A DNA stretch of 64,000 bases, taken from Acanthochromis polyacanthus. Taxonomy: Eukaryota > Chordata > Actinopteri > Pomacentridae. The stretch spans positions 9,230,995 to 9,294,994 of the forward strand of contig NC_067132.1 of NCBI RefSeq assembly GCF_021347895.1, given 5' to 3'. The notes beneath the pieces were generated by a model. That model was not told the origin of the DNA. It saw nothing but the letters and a program-made list of their open reading frames with translations, and searched no databases. Made by a program: the position numbers and the translations under genes. Every line of letters starts with the position of its first letter. Positions within the stretch are counted from its first letter, which is position 1. This document shows, in pieces, positions 10,011 to 22,864 of the stretch.

Positions 10011-12755
10011 TACACTGGGGTTCAAAGAAAATGCTTGACCTCTTAAAATTTAATTGTTGCCTGAATAACGCAAGTATGTGGCAATATTTGCTCAGATTGC
10101 CTCAGAAAAGATTGACACGTGATATTGTAACATTGCATCAGCTGTTACTGTCAGCTTTCTGAAAAAGTAGCAGTCTCCCTTATTTAGTTCAGGATGGCAC
10201 CTGGTGAACTTTTCTTTTGTTTTCCATTTAAAATGCTAAACTGAAGCAACCCTAGGGCTTCTTCTGTGTCGGTGCTTCTGTCTGTAATCTACTTATTAAT
10301 GCAAGAAAACACGGTAAATAGATGTTAATGTGCTTTCTTTGTATACCAGTGAATGTGAACTCCTCTAAAGTTTTACTCCACCATACTCACTTAGCTATGC
10401 CCAATTTTAAATATTTTGTTTGATTATATGTTGTCAAAATTTTCTGGAAAAGTGGCAGAGGTAAAGACCTGCAACTTGTATTTCACTGTGACTTCACAGC
10501 CAAATGTTTTAAGGAGCATCTATTGTGTTTGGTTGCACAGCAGGTGTCTCAGGCAAAATAAAAAGACAAAGACCATAAAAAGATGAAAAATGATAGACAT
10601 TAGAAGCATGTAAAAGGCAATCCATCATATACCAGTAAACTAGGTAAATATGTTCAGTCACCTTCCTTTAATCGTCATGAATGCATACCTTACTCTCTAC
10701 CAACCATTTCAGAGGCTGAAACTTCAATCTGCCTGTCAATGTAATGTACTAACAACAGTGGGAGATTGACTGTCAAATTGTTGCCCTCCGTGATAATGGA
10801 TACTCAAACATCACCAGACTGTTGGCTCATTTTCATGGCTTCCATAACCGATGCAAGTTCACAGTGTGTGTGTGTATTTGATGAAGGGTATCTGATGTGT
10901 ATCAAGTCTCTTATGGCAAAGGTCATGGCTGACGCTTGGCAGAGTGCTTATTCAACGGCATTTATCCTTTTTACTGTCAGTTAGGATCCCACACGCACAA
11001 TGCCATGATAGGTTATCCATACCATTAACAGAAGACATGGAGACGACAGGCAACAAAGACGAGGCTGTCTGAATGGTGAGACGGTAATGTGTTTACTGGG
11101 AGGAGAAGGAGGGAGGGGATCATGAAATGACTGCAAGAGAATTGAGGCTCAGTGCTGGGATTTGTCTTACATTTCCCTGATGTCGTCTGTGAGCACTCCC
11201 TGTTATCATCATAGGAAGAAAAAAATTCTTTTCTATTTATTTCACTTTTATTTGGGTCTCTCGTTGGATATTTATATATTCATTTGTGCTGCCATTGGTG
11301 TCTGAGAGGGGAGCCGTGAAGTGCATCACATTAACTGTATTGACATAAACAGCTCGCCCGGCGCATTGCCTCAGCCTTTGATGAGGGTTTAAGTAGGAAG
11401 CCATTGAGAGACTTATGGAGAACTGTTCCCACGGGATCAATAGATTAGAGCTCTAACTAATCTTAGTGAGCTAGATCGAGGCTCTCATAAGGCAAAACGA
11501 CACTCATATCAGTAACATATGGTGCACCATCACTCCTCTCTGCCCTCAAACTGTAATTATTCTTCACTCCAATATGGGTCATGAACTAGTGAGCGCAAGT
11601 AATGGTGTCTCTTGTTTTCCGTGTGCTTTGATATCACTCTGAGGGCCTCATAGAACAAAAGCGTATATGCTTTACAATGCTTTCATTTCTTTTTCTTCAT
11701 TTTGACATCTTACTGTATGTCCATTATCTTTTTAAGTGTGGTGCAGCCGGTAAATTCTAGCTTTGTCTGGGAGTAGGCCTCACTTACTTTACACTGTGGC
11801 TCTGCAATACGAGGAAACCCTTTCTGGGATCGTTTGGTGCTTTTGAATCAAAGCTTCCAAAATGATCTGAAATTGATTTTCTTCAATGCTGCTATCCTGA
11901 AATTGTTACAAATATCAGTCCTGCATCATACCTGATTGCTTCTTAGCATTTTGACTATATTGTACATACAAATTGCTCAAATCTGATATCTTATTTCATT
12001 GGGAGATTATGTATATTTTTTAAATTTGAAAACACAAGAGAAAGTAGACAGTAGGCAGAAAACAACCCCTTTGTGAACAAGTATGTAACTTCAGATGTGT
12101 TTTGAGAAGAGCTTAATGCTGTGTGTCTGACATTTTCATGAACACTTAGGAATGCTGCAAGTTTTTTTGCGAAACGTTCGCTGATGATGTATTTCTGTTG
12201 CTTTCCTGTCTACTCTTGCAACAGCAACATCTAAAATGAAACAATTGTTCATTTTTATGCTTCTTTTTAAGCACTTGCAGTACTTGGTTAAGTTCTGGAG
12301 CTGTTTTGTGAACTGAGTTTAATAGTTTAAATCAATTTAATAATCTATAAGGTGATAATCACACCACATGCTTACGCAACACATTTGCCTGACATTAGGC
12401 CACGTCAGGCTGCATGAATCTCTGCATGGTTCAGTGGCATTGTGCTAGCCACCCTCTGTGTACATCCCGGTTTTACTTTCTTTCTTTACTTCAGCTCAGT
12501 TGTGAATGCTTATTTATTTTTCATGTGTAAATCTTTTTATTTGATGTGTGAACATTAAAATGATTACCTGTTCACCTTCATAACAAAGCCAGAGTGGTTG
12601 AATTCAATGTAATCTTGAAAGATTCAAATTGAAATTTTTGTCTCCTTGTCTGTTTTAAAAATAATTATCAAAGTGATTGAAGTGAAACATTTTATTGTGA
12701 TTTTCTTTCCAGCTCCAGTCCTGCCTAAAGAGACGACCTTTCTCTAGTCAAAATG
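10011..12755. other. Gene-free stretch, nothing assigned
   Basis: AT-rich DNA without a recognised repeat family or convincing exon. The longest open frames are 60-80 codons and lack domains. The segment around 11230-11480 is less low-complexity than its surroundings and may be worth testing for cross-species conservation. Confidence 0.4.
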
Positions 12756-13307
12756 CTTTAGTTGTAGCCTAGCCGCGCGGGACAACCCACGGCAACGAAT
12801 TTAATTCTCTGCCAGGGTGGGTCTAGTTACCCTCCATAAGACTCGAGGTTGGATGCTCCTAAAACCGGCTGGACGAATGAAGTGTAGAGTCAGAAGGTGG
12901 GCGTAACTAAGTGACGACAGAGGCGCAACGATTCTGACAGAAACAACCGGAAACAACTAGACAACCCACGGCAACGAATTTAATTCTCTGCCAGGGTCGA
13001 CAACAAAAACGACAACAGTCGTTGAGCTCCATTAGCACCGACTCTGAATAATCTATCTGTTAACATGTCTGTAATATACTTGAGCTTCACCCATTGACTG
13101 TATAAATAAGGCTTCACCGAACTACCGCATCCTCTGATTTCCGGCGCCCTAGGAGCCTATCCGTTGCGCTGATTGGTTGTATACCTACCCAATTGCTGCA
13201 GAGTGATTTGATAGACAACCTTTTAGCCCGCCTCCCTCTCTGTCGAGCATGCCTAGACCCTTGCATCTTCAGAGCATGGGTCTAGCGCGGCTAGGCTACT
13301 TTAGTTG
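12756..13307 (-). mobile_element. TAGCCTAGCC-terminal DNA transposon with 9-bp target duplication, copy A
   Basis: The element is 12765-13298 (534 bp), with ends TAGCCTAGCCGCGC and GCGCGGCTAGGCTA and a perfect 9-bp duplication CTTTAGTTG at 12756-12764 and 13299-13307. It is inverted relative to copy B at 20981-21550; shared blocks include ACAACCCACGGCAACG and the GGTTGTATACCTACCCAA region. Copy A lacks the helicase-like segment present in copy B. Instead it has a second copy of the terminal ACAACCCACGGCAACG block (12780 and about 12960) and an unrelated middle (about 13003-13130). Nine-base duplications are typical of Mutator-like elements, and 8-9 bp of Merlin. Superfamily undecided. Confidence 0.8.
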
Positions 13308-14536
13308 TCCAAACATAACCACATGTAGGAGATCAACCCCAACCACCCCTTTATAACTTCACTACAGTGCAAATACTTACACTTTACCTGGAGGGAAACT
13401 TTGTAAATTAATAAAATCCCTGCCTTAATCTGGTTTTCCACTGGAAGGCTGGTAACCAGCAAAAAATGTGTGTTTTTTTAAGATGTAAACTGCAATAAAC
13501 AACCTGCATGTAAGTTGACAAAACAACTGAAGATCCTTTGTAATTGGTAATGTAATCATAAAAAATAGAAATGTTCCTATGATAGTTGTATATATAGTTA
13601 TATGATAGTTCTATATTTAGTCAGCCAGGCTTTTCTCTTTGCCCCGCCTATACACTACATTACCTGCTGCCTGAGTGAGATGGCCAGTATGTAAGAGATC
13701 AAGGTGAGGTACTCAGGACAGAGGCTCAATTAGACCTCTCTGTGGGGAGTGAACCTCTGCACCATTAATCATACCATTTCAATTAAAGCCATCTAAGAAA
13801 TGATTAAATAATCAGCTGCTGGCTAATGGAGCCATATATCCTTGTTATGGGAGGACATTGGTCATCGGCTTGGGAATGTCTGGCCAGTGCCAGATGTCAC
13901 ACAGCAATGCCAAAGGAGGAAGACAGATGATCGGAAGGAGAGAGGAGGGAGGACGGTAATGAGAAACAAAGAAAAAAGAATGCTTGGGTGGAATGTAAAT
14001 ATGAATTCATCACAGTAAAAACTTTTCCATCTACGAATTTGATCACATTGCGGAACGCTCCGGGTTCATTTAAATTTCTCTCACATGTGCAACCAGGAGT
14101 GGATGCTGCAGACGGAGGCGAAATGATGAGGTCAACAGTCGAGCATGCATCAGTGGACAGCAAGGGGTGACACAGAAAATGTCATGATTGTTTGTTTGTC
14201 TGCCGTAATGCAAAGTCCTGTCCCTGTCACCCTCCTAGCTGCAGTACACAGCCGGAGAGTGCAGCTATTTAGCAGCGAGGCGCTGGATGAAAGAGGCTGA
14301 AACAAACAGATAGTCATACTTTACGCCTTTTTATACTCACAGTCATGCTGCAGTATCCATTTCAGTATGTTTTATATTTTCCTAGAACCTGACTTGGCTC
14401 TAAACCTAATTCTAAGAATAATTACAAGAGCGTCTCTTTAGAAGTATGCCACATGATACTCACTAGAGCCTATTATTCTAGAGTTAATCTTCTCATGCAG
14501 ACTTTTTATTGCAAAAACATATTATACACAGAAACC

Positions 14537-14540
<4 letters not shown>
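13308..14540. other. Gene-free stretch
   Basis: No repeat termini or coding signal seen. The 88-codon minus-strand frame at 13897-14163 and its plus-strand overlap at 13988-14170 have no recognisable domain. Confidence 0.4.

Positions 14541-14617
<77 letters not shown>
14541..14617 (+). repeat. (AC)n microsatellite, about 38 units
   Basis: An almost uninterrupted AC dinucleotide run with one CG interruption just upstream. Runs of this length are usually length-polymorphic and can adopt left-handed DNA. The open frames crossing it on both strands are repeat artefacts. Confidence 0.98.
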
Positions 14618-14620
<3 letters not shown>

Positions 14621-17600
14621 CCACGTACAGTAAGGCCAGTTGGGTTAAATAGCTGCCATTATCAGGCTGTGTGACTGCAGAATGGAGGTGACCCTGGACA
14701 GCTCTCCAACTTCCTGCTGTACGGCTGCACATTAATGGTTAATTGATGTCACAGGGGACTGCTGATCAAAGGCTTTCTAACCAGGCCCCTTTTCAAGCAT
14801 GCTCCACTGCTATTCTATTAGCAAGGCAGGCATGTCAGGCTGAGATGAGGGGCGGGAAGGGCGGCGGCGGCTGCGGTGGTGATGGTAGGATTTTGGGTAG
14901 TTCCCGTCCTTTTCTTCTCACTCATCTCTAAACAGATACCTCCCCTTCCCCAACACCACTACACAAGCCCCTCCCTGCCCTCCCTCCTCCATGATAATTA
15001 GCCCCTGCCATACGCAGACCAAAACACACAAGCATGCACGCACACACATCCTGAGCTGCCACCGTATCTGCAGCTTAAAGCGCTGGTGTTCTGACAGCCA
15101 TCAGCAGAAATAGAGGCAAATCTTATTTACCTCGCTGGGTTTTCAATTTTTTTTTCTCTCCCCCCTCCGTATCCCCCTCCCTTTCCATATTTATGCCACT
15201 TTCATGATTTCTCTCCTCACTATTGTCTGTTCACCCAGATTTGCTCTCAGCAATCATGCTAATGCAGTAAGCAAGTGCCTTTTAGGTGCCTGGCTACAAT
15301 GATTGTTGTTGTTGAAGATCACAGGCATTTTTAGAATTGAAAGGAAGGAGGAGATTTGTCATCATTTGTCTATCAATCAAAAGAGGGTAAGTCTTCACAT
15401 TTGTCATACAGTGTGCAAAACATTAGCGTGTGATGCTGATTTTAGGATTTCGTCTTCAGGTTCAGATGATTTCACTGAAGATTTAGTTTTTCAGTTGATG
15501 GATGATGCTTTTGGTTGAGTTTAGAGGTTTAGAAGAGAAAGAAATAAAATCTTGATTGCAAAAAATGCTCCAACTCTAAGTGTGCATCTGCAGTTCATTT
15601 GAACTTAAGTCCTTTTGCAGCTGCATTTCCCGCTCATGCGGCCTCTGTGCCAGTGCAGACTGAGGTACAGTAATGAAGTCAACAATACCTAAAACTCTGC
15701 TGAACTCACTTCATCAATAACATCAATAAGTGTGTGTTTGTGCACCTGGTACTCTGGGTGGACTGTCTTCTCCTGGACAATTTAGCCTCAAAACAGAATC
15801 CGTGCCCCACCATCTAATAGAGAAAGCCCATGCACTAAGATGGCTTTGTGAAGCTGTAATATTGCGAATTTGGCGGGCAGCCTGGAATAATTAGTGTTGC
15901 CCTGGGTCTGAGTTACTGTTTGCTGGGCTCGCAGAACATTCCCTCTCAGGCTCTTTGGCTGCCAATTAACTCACACACGCACAAATGGTCTCGCATGCGC
16001 CCTGAGCTGTAATCTTATTACAGATTGCAGCGGACGAGCCTCATTTCTGTGCATCTTCTAATGGTCTGCCTTCTGATTACCACAAGTTTCCAGAAACACA
16101 GATTTGTCTGTGACTCTTGAGGTTGTAGGGAAAGTTTTCAAGACACACCTGGCACATTTCGTTTAAAAGTAGGAAGAACTTTATAATACGTCTGCAAAAA
16201 CTTTTCAAGCTTTGCCTACTGAAGAATAAAGAAAGGTGATAACACTCTACGAGCACATTTGTGTTTGCTTTAACTAAACACACACAGAAAGTCCTCCTAT
16301 ATGTCAAGTAAATAAAAAGTATTTAACGTTTAGTGCATCCGAGCTGCTGGTTTGAAGGCTTACTGTGCGCTGCTCGAGCGAGGCCAGCGGAGCCAGTTAT
16401 GCATCACAAAGGAAGCTAGATAAACGCATCATCCTCATCACTCTCGCACAGCGATTTCCCAGTAGTAGGTCTACTTGATGAAGTGCCAGATCCCCTCCCT
16501 GTTATTCTCCACGCGCCAGCCAAGTGTCCATATGCATGAGTGTATTCATCAGTCAGGTGGCACTAGCCTGCCGTTTTTTTCCTCCCTCCTATTCTTCCTT
16601 CTCGCTGTGCCCAGGTGTGAATGAGATTGGGCTGATTTATCTCCTATGTGCTCCTTATCAGTGAATTGTAGTGATAACCAAACTCAGGTAATACAGAAAA
16701 CACACACACTCTGTTATTACATATGTTGTTAGCATGCAATTATGCTCTGCATCACATTTGTAGGGCGTACTATACAGAATATAATACTGAGTCTGCAAAT
16801 ACTTACATGATTAATGAGTCAACCAGGAAATCCAGGCCTATAATTGATTGTGATAGCCAAGGAGGAAAAAAAAAAAGAAAAAGCATACATGCCATAAACT
16901 ACAAGAGGATAAAAATAATTGCTGTAATCAAAACAAAGCCCGGAGCCATTGGCACATTAGCCTGACATTTCTCTCTCTCTGACACCTGCATCAACCCTGT
17001 TGTTGCTCTGTTTTCTTTGTTTGGAAGCCAAAGTGATTACTGCCAACAGAGTCAGGTCTTCACATGCTGCATGCCCCGCCACGGTAACGTTTGTGTTCGC
17101 GCTCTGTTTTTAACTGTCGCATTTAAATCTGTGCAACATACCTGTAATTACGCTAAATCCCCAAAACTGCAGACTCAAACACAGAGGAGCAAGGTTAGGA
17201 AACATGTGACCTGGCCTCCACCCTGCCATTACAGCCTCCACAAACTTGCATAACCTCACGTCAACAACAGCCACACTTATCTCACCCCCTACATCTCAAC
17301 AGTAAGCTCTGGTGAGTTCTCACAAACGTTTCTCACATCATACACACCACCCTCCTCTCTCGTTTCATTTTGGGGTTACTCGCTAAGCCATCAAGGTTTG
17401 AGCTAATGGAAACGCCTCGACGAAGGGGCTCTCTGATGAGCAACCTTGGAGTTCCTCTCACAGCACTTCAAAGAAGGAATTAACAGAATTAGCTGGTCTA
17501 TAGAGGGGGACTGACTGCAAATGTCAGATGGTACTAATCATCGGCTAGAATAACATTCACTGAGACAATGAGTCACTGCGTAACCTTTGAACTTAGTTTC

Positions 17601-20600
17601 AGGGGTTTTGCCTGTCTGTGTACACTCACACCCTGATCCTGACATCACAGATACATGTGTGAATCATTCCATTAGAATTGCACTCAACAACACATTTGTT
17701 AACATAGTATACTGCGGGGGAATGAGCAGTGTTTTGACATGTAACTGTACATGTTATGATGTTATGATACATCTGTCAAGAACCATCTTTCGAACGGAAC
17801 GCAGTATCGCGACATAAAGAGAAACAATGAAGTGTATTCTCATGGCCTCATAAATATATGGTGGCAGGAGTGTGGTTGGTCTGTTATGTTTGTGGCACGA
17901 TGGACATGGAGAGGAAAGCGCTAGAGATAGATAGAAGATAGAAGAAGTTGATCTACTTTGCTTTCCTACCACAAACAAGTCGCAGCAGACTACATTTGAA
18001 ACCAGGTCCAGAGTCTTTTTTTTCCAGAAACTATTGGTTTGGATGTTTGGTCTGAAACGGTCTTTCATTCCAGTTAAAACAGACTATACAGCAAATGGAT
18101 AATTTTTTTTTAGGTGTGAAAGAGCTCAAAGAGGAGGTTATAGGTGTATCTTCTTCTCTGTGAAAGAACTGACCTTGGGCAGTTCCACACCTGCATGTCT
18201 GAGCTTCCTTTATTTGGTTCCATGTGGTATTCTCTGTTCCTTCAAAGGTCAGCACTGTCAGGATGATTTGTAATTGGGCATAAGGGCAACGTCTTGTATC
18301 AGTGTACTGATGTGACAACCTAGTCTACACAAACATATGTTCCTATGCTACTAAACTGATTTCTCAATTGCGTTTTGAGGGTTACCAGTTTTCTGCTGGA
18401 TTACATTTGTTTATAATGTATCCCAAATATGTTACTAAATAACGTGTCTTTTCCATTTATTTTACTCCACATTTTTTGCTTCACTGTTACTTCTTTTCAT
18501 CCAGCCAGTTATATTTTGGATAACAAGGGATTTGTCACTCTGGTAACCCAGAAAACAAAGAAAAAGCTTCATTTGAAAGCAAAACACGATACTTTTCCTA
18601 ACCTTTACCAAGTAATTTTGGTGCCTAAAGCTAACCAAGCTTCTAACCTATAAATGAGTCTGCCAATGCGGGATATTTTCCTACACCTAACAATCTAGTT
18701 TTGACATCTATATCAAAACAGAAAACAAGAGAAAATCAAAAATAAATTAAACTTTTGTCAAAACACAGTTCCTTGATGGGACACATTCCTGGTATTGTGG
18801 ATGAAGGTTGTTTTTACCTCCATTCTCCTGTTGTACCTTTTTATGCACACTTTCTGGCTCTTTCAAAAACACAATGTCACCTTCTAAACATAACTGAAAC
18901 GGGGTTGGATGTGATGACCAAATCGCAGCCTTGCCTGACAATAAAGGGAGCATTGTTGTTAAAATTACTGAAAATTGAATGCTTTGGCTTACAGCTTGTG
19001 TGTTTCTGTCAAAATGTCTTCATATGTAGCTTTTTTCCAAGAACGCAAACCTCTCCACAAGCTAGAAAATCACAGCAGAGTCATTGCATGTCATTATGTT
19101 ATTGTCTGTATACATCTCCGCTTTCCCAGCCTACACTCGCATTCAACCATTACTGGTACAACACATCTTAATGTCTTTAATGTCTTTGCTATGAATGACA
19201 TTTCTGTTTGAGAAGTGAAAGAAGTTTTATGTCATATTACTGGTCATGATAAGCCCCCGACATGAGCAGTTCTTGGTACTAGATCTGCTAAGAACCATCT
19301 TTCCTGGCTGAGATTGGATTCCATAGCTATCAAAATGCAGAGAACAGCTATGAGTTTAGACACCATCATCAAACTAGGCCTCTAACTGTCTCGGTGGAGA
19401 AGCGGTACTGGTGTTTGCTTTAGGGTGCACCCTCCTCACAACAGAAGACAAAAACAAGACTGAACATACAGGCACTTGAACCCTCTAACTCCTTTTCAGA
19501 TTTCTGTATTCCACACCATTATGATCATCTGTATCCTTGCAGTCCTCATTAGTGTTCAGTGTCTCTTGATCTGTTGCATCACTTATGTGCATTAAGTCAA
19601 GGGCAGCTCATTTAGAGAATGAATAAATCATTGAGTGGGTACAGTAGGAATACAGAGATGAAACACAGCTAGAATATTAGACCACGGTATGTACATCTCT
19701 GCAGCTAGGAGCCCATACTACCGACCCTTGTACTGCAATGTCTGCCTTTTGCGAGGTTTAATTAGACATGATATCTTAATTTGCGCACAGATGTACCACA
19801 AAGTAATTATAGAGTATTTTCCAAAGACTAAGCAGAACATAGTGAAATCCCCCAACTGCCTGTTGACTGGTAGAGTAAAAATAGCTCATTTAAAGACACT
19901 GGAAAGCTGTCTTCTTTGAGTAAGACCTCTAGTCTGGCCTCTTGGGATGAGGCTCACAGCAATTTATCACAGTCACTAATTATTCATGTTATAAGCCACA
20001 CTCTCTTGCAAAAAGGGAAAAAAAAGAGGAAAAAAAAAACAGTCAAACACAACAATGAAATCACCACTTGCATGAGCGCTGACACAAGAGCAGAGCAATG
20101 AAAGCACCATATGTCTGGATTGTGTGCTGCTGGCTGATTATAAGACATGCATCTCCTCCAGAGGGAAATGAGGACTTGTGCTATTTAAGTGGAGTGTCTG
20201 CTTCCAAGTCTTGTTTATTCAGAGAGGAAAAAATATCTCACTGTGATCACTGATCCCTTGTTACCAAAAAAAAAAAAAAACACTCAAAAAAATACACAGC
20301 AAATGTTGGTGTTTGCATACTAAATTTGCTGAATAATTTCCTAAGATGACCTATAGAATGTGAAGAACAAACGCTTCATCTAATTTAGCTCAAAGAATAG
20401 AAAGATGAAAGCTCCAGGCACACCAAAACTTTATACTACACTCATTTGTCGCTAAAAGACAAGAACAAAAAAGCAACAGCTCTCAGATCCTACTTTAAAT
20501 TCACTGTCTTGGTTGTCTTTGAATGTGTTTTTAATTCATTAAGTTACAGCACATTCACATTATTCTGGGTCAATGACTCCATATCTTTCAGAGAGATCAA

Positions 20601-20971
20601 CTCACGAGTTAATTACACTAATAGGCTCCGGCAAAATGTTTGATACCAAACTACTAGCTATAATCTAGGAGCTAAAAGGGGACCACAAGCATTCATTCAC
20701 GGATTCTTTTCTTTTACTTTCATCTTTAACAATGTTTTCCTCCAGTTAAACACACGACACTGACACAGATTCAGGAAACTCAACTGTTAATTTACATGTA
20801 GCTGAAACACTTGGGAGTTTTGAGAGATGCATGCCTCTGTGTGAGTCTATATGTTTGACTAATCACAACACAACATTACCATGGTATGTTATGAGCTTAC
20901 TACTGGGTCAAGTAAAATGTGCAAATGACAAACTTCATCATTGAAACTATGGCAAAATTTATGTTGCTAAA
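14618..20971. other. Gene-free stretch of 6.4 kb
   Basis: No transposon or exon recognised. It holds purine/pyrimidine-rich patches (14930-15010 C-rich, 15140-15190 T/C-rich) and A runs (16862-16876, 20016-20039, 20266-20281). The 138-codon frame at 18755-19171 and the 104-codon frame at 17754-18068 have no domains and are taken as chance. The segment 15860-16060 (with GGCTGCCAATTAACTC) is moderately complex and a candidate for a conservation test. Confidence 0.4.
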
Positions 20972-21559
20972 CTATTTTTCTAGCCTAGCCGCGCTAGACC
21001 CAGCTCTTAAGACACAAGGGTCTAGGAACGCTCGACAGGGAGGGAGGCGGGCTAAAAGGTTGTCTTTCAAATCACTCTGCAGCAGTTGGGTAGGTATACA
21101 ACCAATCAGCGCAACGAATAGGCTGACGTAGTTCCTAGAGCGCCGGATTGTGGCTAAGTCCCATTAGCTTCCCAACCAGCAGAGCCAACTGGTATATTAA
21201 GGATTTGCCATATCCCGTCGGCATAAGTCCAAATACGTCTTTCTTCACAATGAAACACTTAAGTGCCGTCCTTTGTTTATCTTTCAAGTTGAATTTTAGC
21301 TTCAAATCTTTAAGGGCTGTCGCCAAAGCAGAGTCGAAAGATAACTGTTTATTGTGCGCCGGTTGTTTCTGTCAGAATCGTCGTACCTCTGTCGTCACTT
21401 AGTTACGCCCGCCTTCTGACTCTACACTTCATGGTGATTGGTCCGGCCAGTTTTAGGAGAATCCAACCTCGAGCCTTATGGAGGGTAACTAGACCCACCC
21501 TGGCAGAGAATTAAATTCGTTGCCGTGGGTTGTCTAGCGCGGCTAGGCTACTATTTTTC
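20972..21559 (-). mobile_element. TAGCCTAGCC-terminal DNA transposon with 9-bp target duplication, copy B
   Basis: The element is 20981-21550 (570 bp). The inverted repeats read TAGCCTAGCCGCGCTAGAC for about 19 bp at each end, and a perfect 9-bp duplication CTATTTTTC occurs at 20972-20980 and 21551-21559. It shares terminal blocks with copy A (12765-13298) in opposite orientation. On the minus strand it contains the start of a RecQ-like helicase domain (21118-21350), unusual cargo for a short non-autonomous element. This suggests that it is an internally deleted derivative of a larger helicase-coding transposon. Confidence 0.85.
21138..21350 (-). pseudogene. RecQ-like helicase fragment (motifs 0 and I) inside transposon copy B
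   Basis: The minus-strand frame contains LKDKQRTAL, matching the part of RecQ-family helicases just before the ATP site, and then LMPTGYGKSLIYQL, a Walker A motif (GxGKS with the preceding PTG). RecQ enzymes unwind DNA using ATP, and this N-terminal piece covers only the start of the ATP-binding lobe. The frame can be extended upstream of its ATG (residues reading QLSFDSALATALKD) and ends soon after the Walker A motif where element sequence resumes (LSHNPAL, stop). The DEAH motif and later motifs are absent, so no activity is expected. Fish genomes contain many multicopy RecQ-like genes, and this fragment may come from such a mobile gene. The helicase assignment is strong; its origin is inference. 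Confidence 0.7.
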
Positions 21560-21899
21560 ATCACATACACAACTTAAATTAGATCAAAAGCAGCCTTTGA
21601 AAATGAGATTCATAGCAAAATTGATTATTAATTGCCAACAACTGAAAGCTAATGGACAAATTAATGAAATACTGCTTTATGCAAAATTATAAAGCTGCAA
21701 TAGGAAGAAATCTGGAGAAGGCAAAAGCCCCTCCCACCAGACATGGACATAGACACATGGTTCAGATGCAACAAACAATGGAATTAAATGTTGCTCTTCT
21801 GAGTGACATTTTCTGTTAAACCCAATGCAACACTACATCCCTCCTTTATCACTGACATTGTTTCTCTTTATTATTTCTCACTTGGATTTAGATGCAAAG
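21560..21899. other. Short gene-free spacer
   Basis: AT-rich DNA between two transposons; nothing recognised. Confidence 0.4.
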
Positions 21900-22731
21900 A
21901 CCTAGAGCAGGGGTCGGCAACCCACGGCTCCGGAGCCACATGCGGCTCTTTTAGCCCTCTGTTGTGGCTCCCTGTAACTTTGGAAAATAAATTGTTCTGC
22001 CTTTCAGGCGCGTTTCAATGCATTTTAATATAGAGAGTTTTATTATGAAATTACTGCTCTTATTTTGATGTGTCACTCCACCGGATGTGCTGCTGGGGTT
22101 TTTTCCCCCGGGACATGAGAGCGCTAAGTTGATGCAGAGAAGATGGAGAAGCAACACCTGTAGTTTCATATCGTTTTGTACTCAAGAATGGCAAGCCTGT
22201 ATATTAAAGCTCCACTCCAAGAAAGACACGTCTTTGAGTTAAAAGTACTCATGATAGGGTAATACACGTTACTCGCAAGAACACGGCTCGATGTCACATC
22301 CAGGCAGCAGGTCAGAGAGTCAGAAGAGTGTCGTCTTGGAAAATAGGGCAGCGACTTACTGGAGAAAAGTTATTAGCTTAAGATAAATAGATAAATAGAT
22401 TTTACAAGTTAAATAGACATTTGCAAAATATTGAGTTCCAGCTAACATTACGTAACACATGAGGTCCAGGAGCAAAAATGACATTAACCAAGTAAGATAA
22501 ATATTAGTGGAAGGACTCAACTTAAAAAATGAATCTATCTAATTAGAGGTTTTGTAATTAATCAATCATGACTGATTAACAAGGGCATAGAGGTAAAAAA
22601 AGCGATATATGCAGTGTTGTCTTCATTTTAAATGCCAAAAGGATTTTGTGGCTCCCGGTGTTTTCTTTTCTGTGGGAAACGGGTCGAAATGGCTCTTTGA
22701 GTGTTAAAGGTTGCCGATCCCTGACCTCGAG
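21900..22731. mobile_element. hAT-family non-autonomous transposon
   Basis: The element is 21908-22723 (816 bp). The left end is CAGGGGTCGGCAACCCACGG and the right end GGTTGCCGATCCCTG, with GGCTCTTT / AAATGGCTCTTTGAG sub-terminal motifs as in Charlie-like hAT elements of vertebrates. The flanking octamers ACCTAGAG (21900-21907) and ACCTCGAG (22724-22731) differ at one base, consistent with the 8-bp duplication of hAT plus a later mutation. No transposase frame is present; the 72-94 codon frames inside are not recognisable. Confidence 0.85.
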
Positions 22732-22864
22732 CAATGATGTCTTCCACGTTTGTGGACTGCTGTTTTGAAGCGTTGAGTTTGACATTTGGCTATTGCCATT
22801 TTGATCTTTTGAAACCAGACAGTGAGATAAGGGTGGATGTGAAGGGCATTCAAACAGCAATGTG

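Noticed and set aside
14541..14617. CRISPR-like array
   Set aside because: It is a simple dinucleotide repeat without spacers; nowhere in the window are there regularly spaced repeats with unique spacers.
14493..14732. Open frames with Thr-His or Cys-Val runs across the AC microsatellite
   Set aside because: They are translations of the dinucleotide repeat, not genes.
18755..19171. 138-codon plus-strand frame
   Set aside because: No recognisable domain, overlapped by other equally open frames, and consistent with chance in 64 kb.
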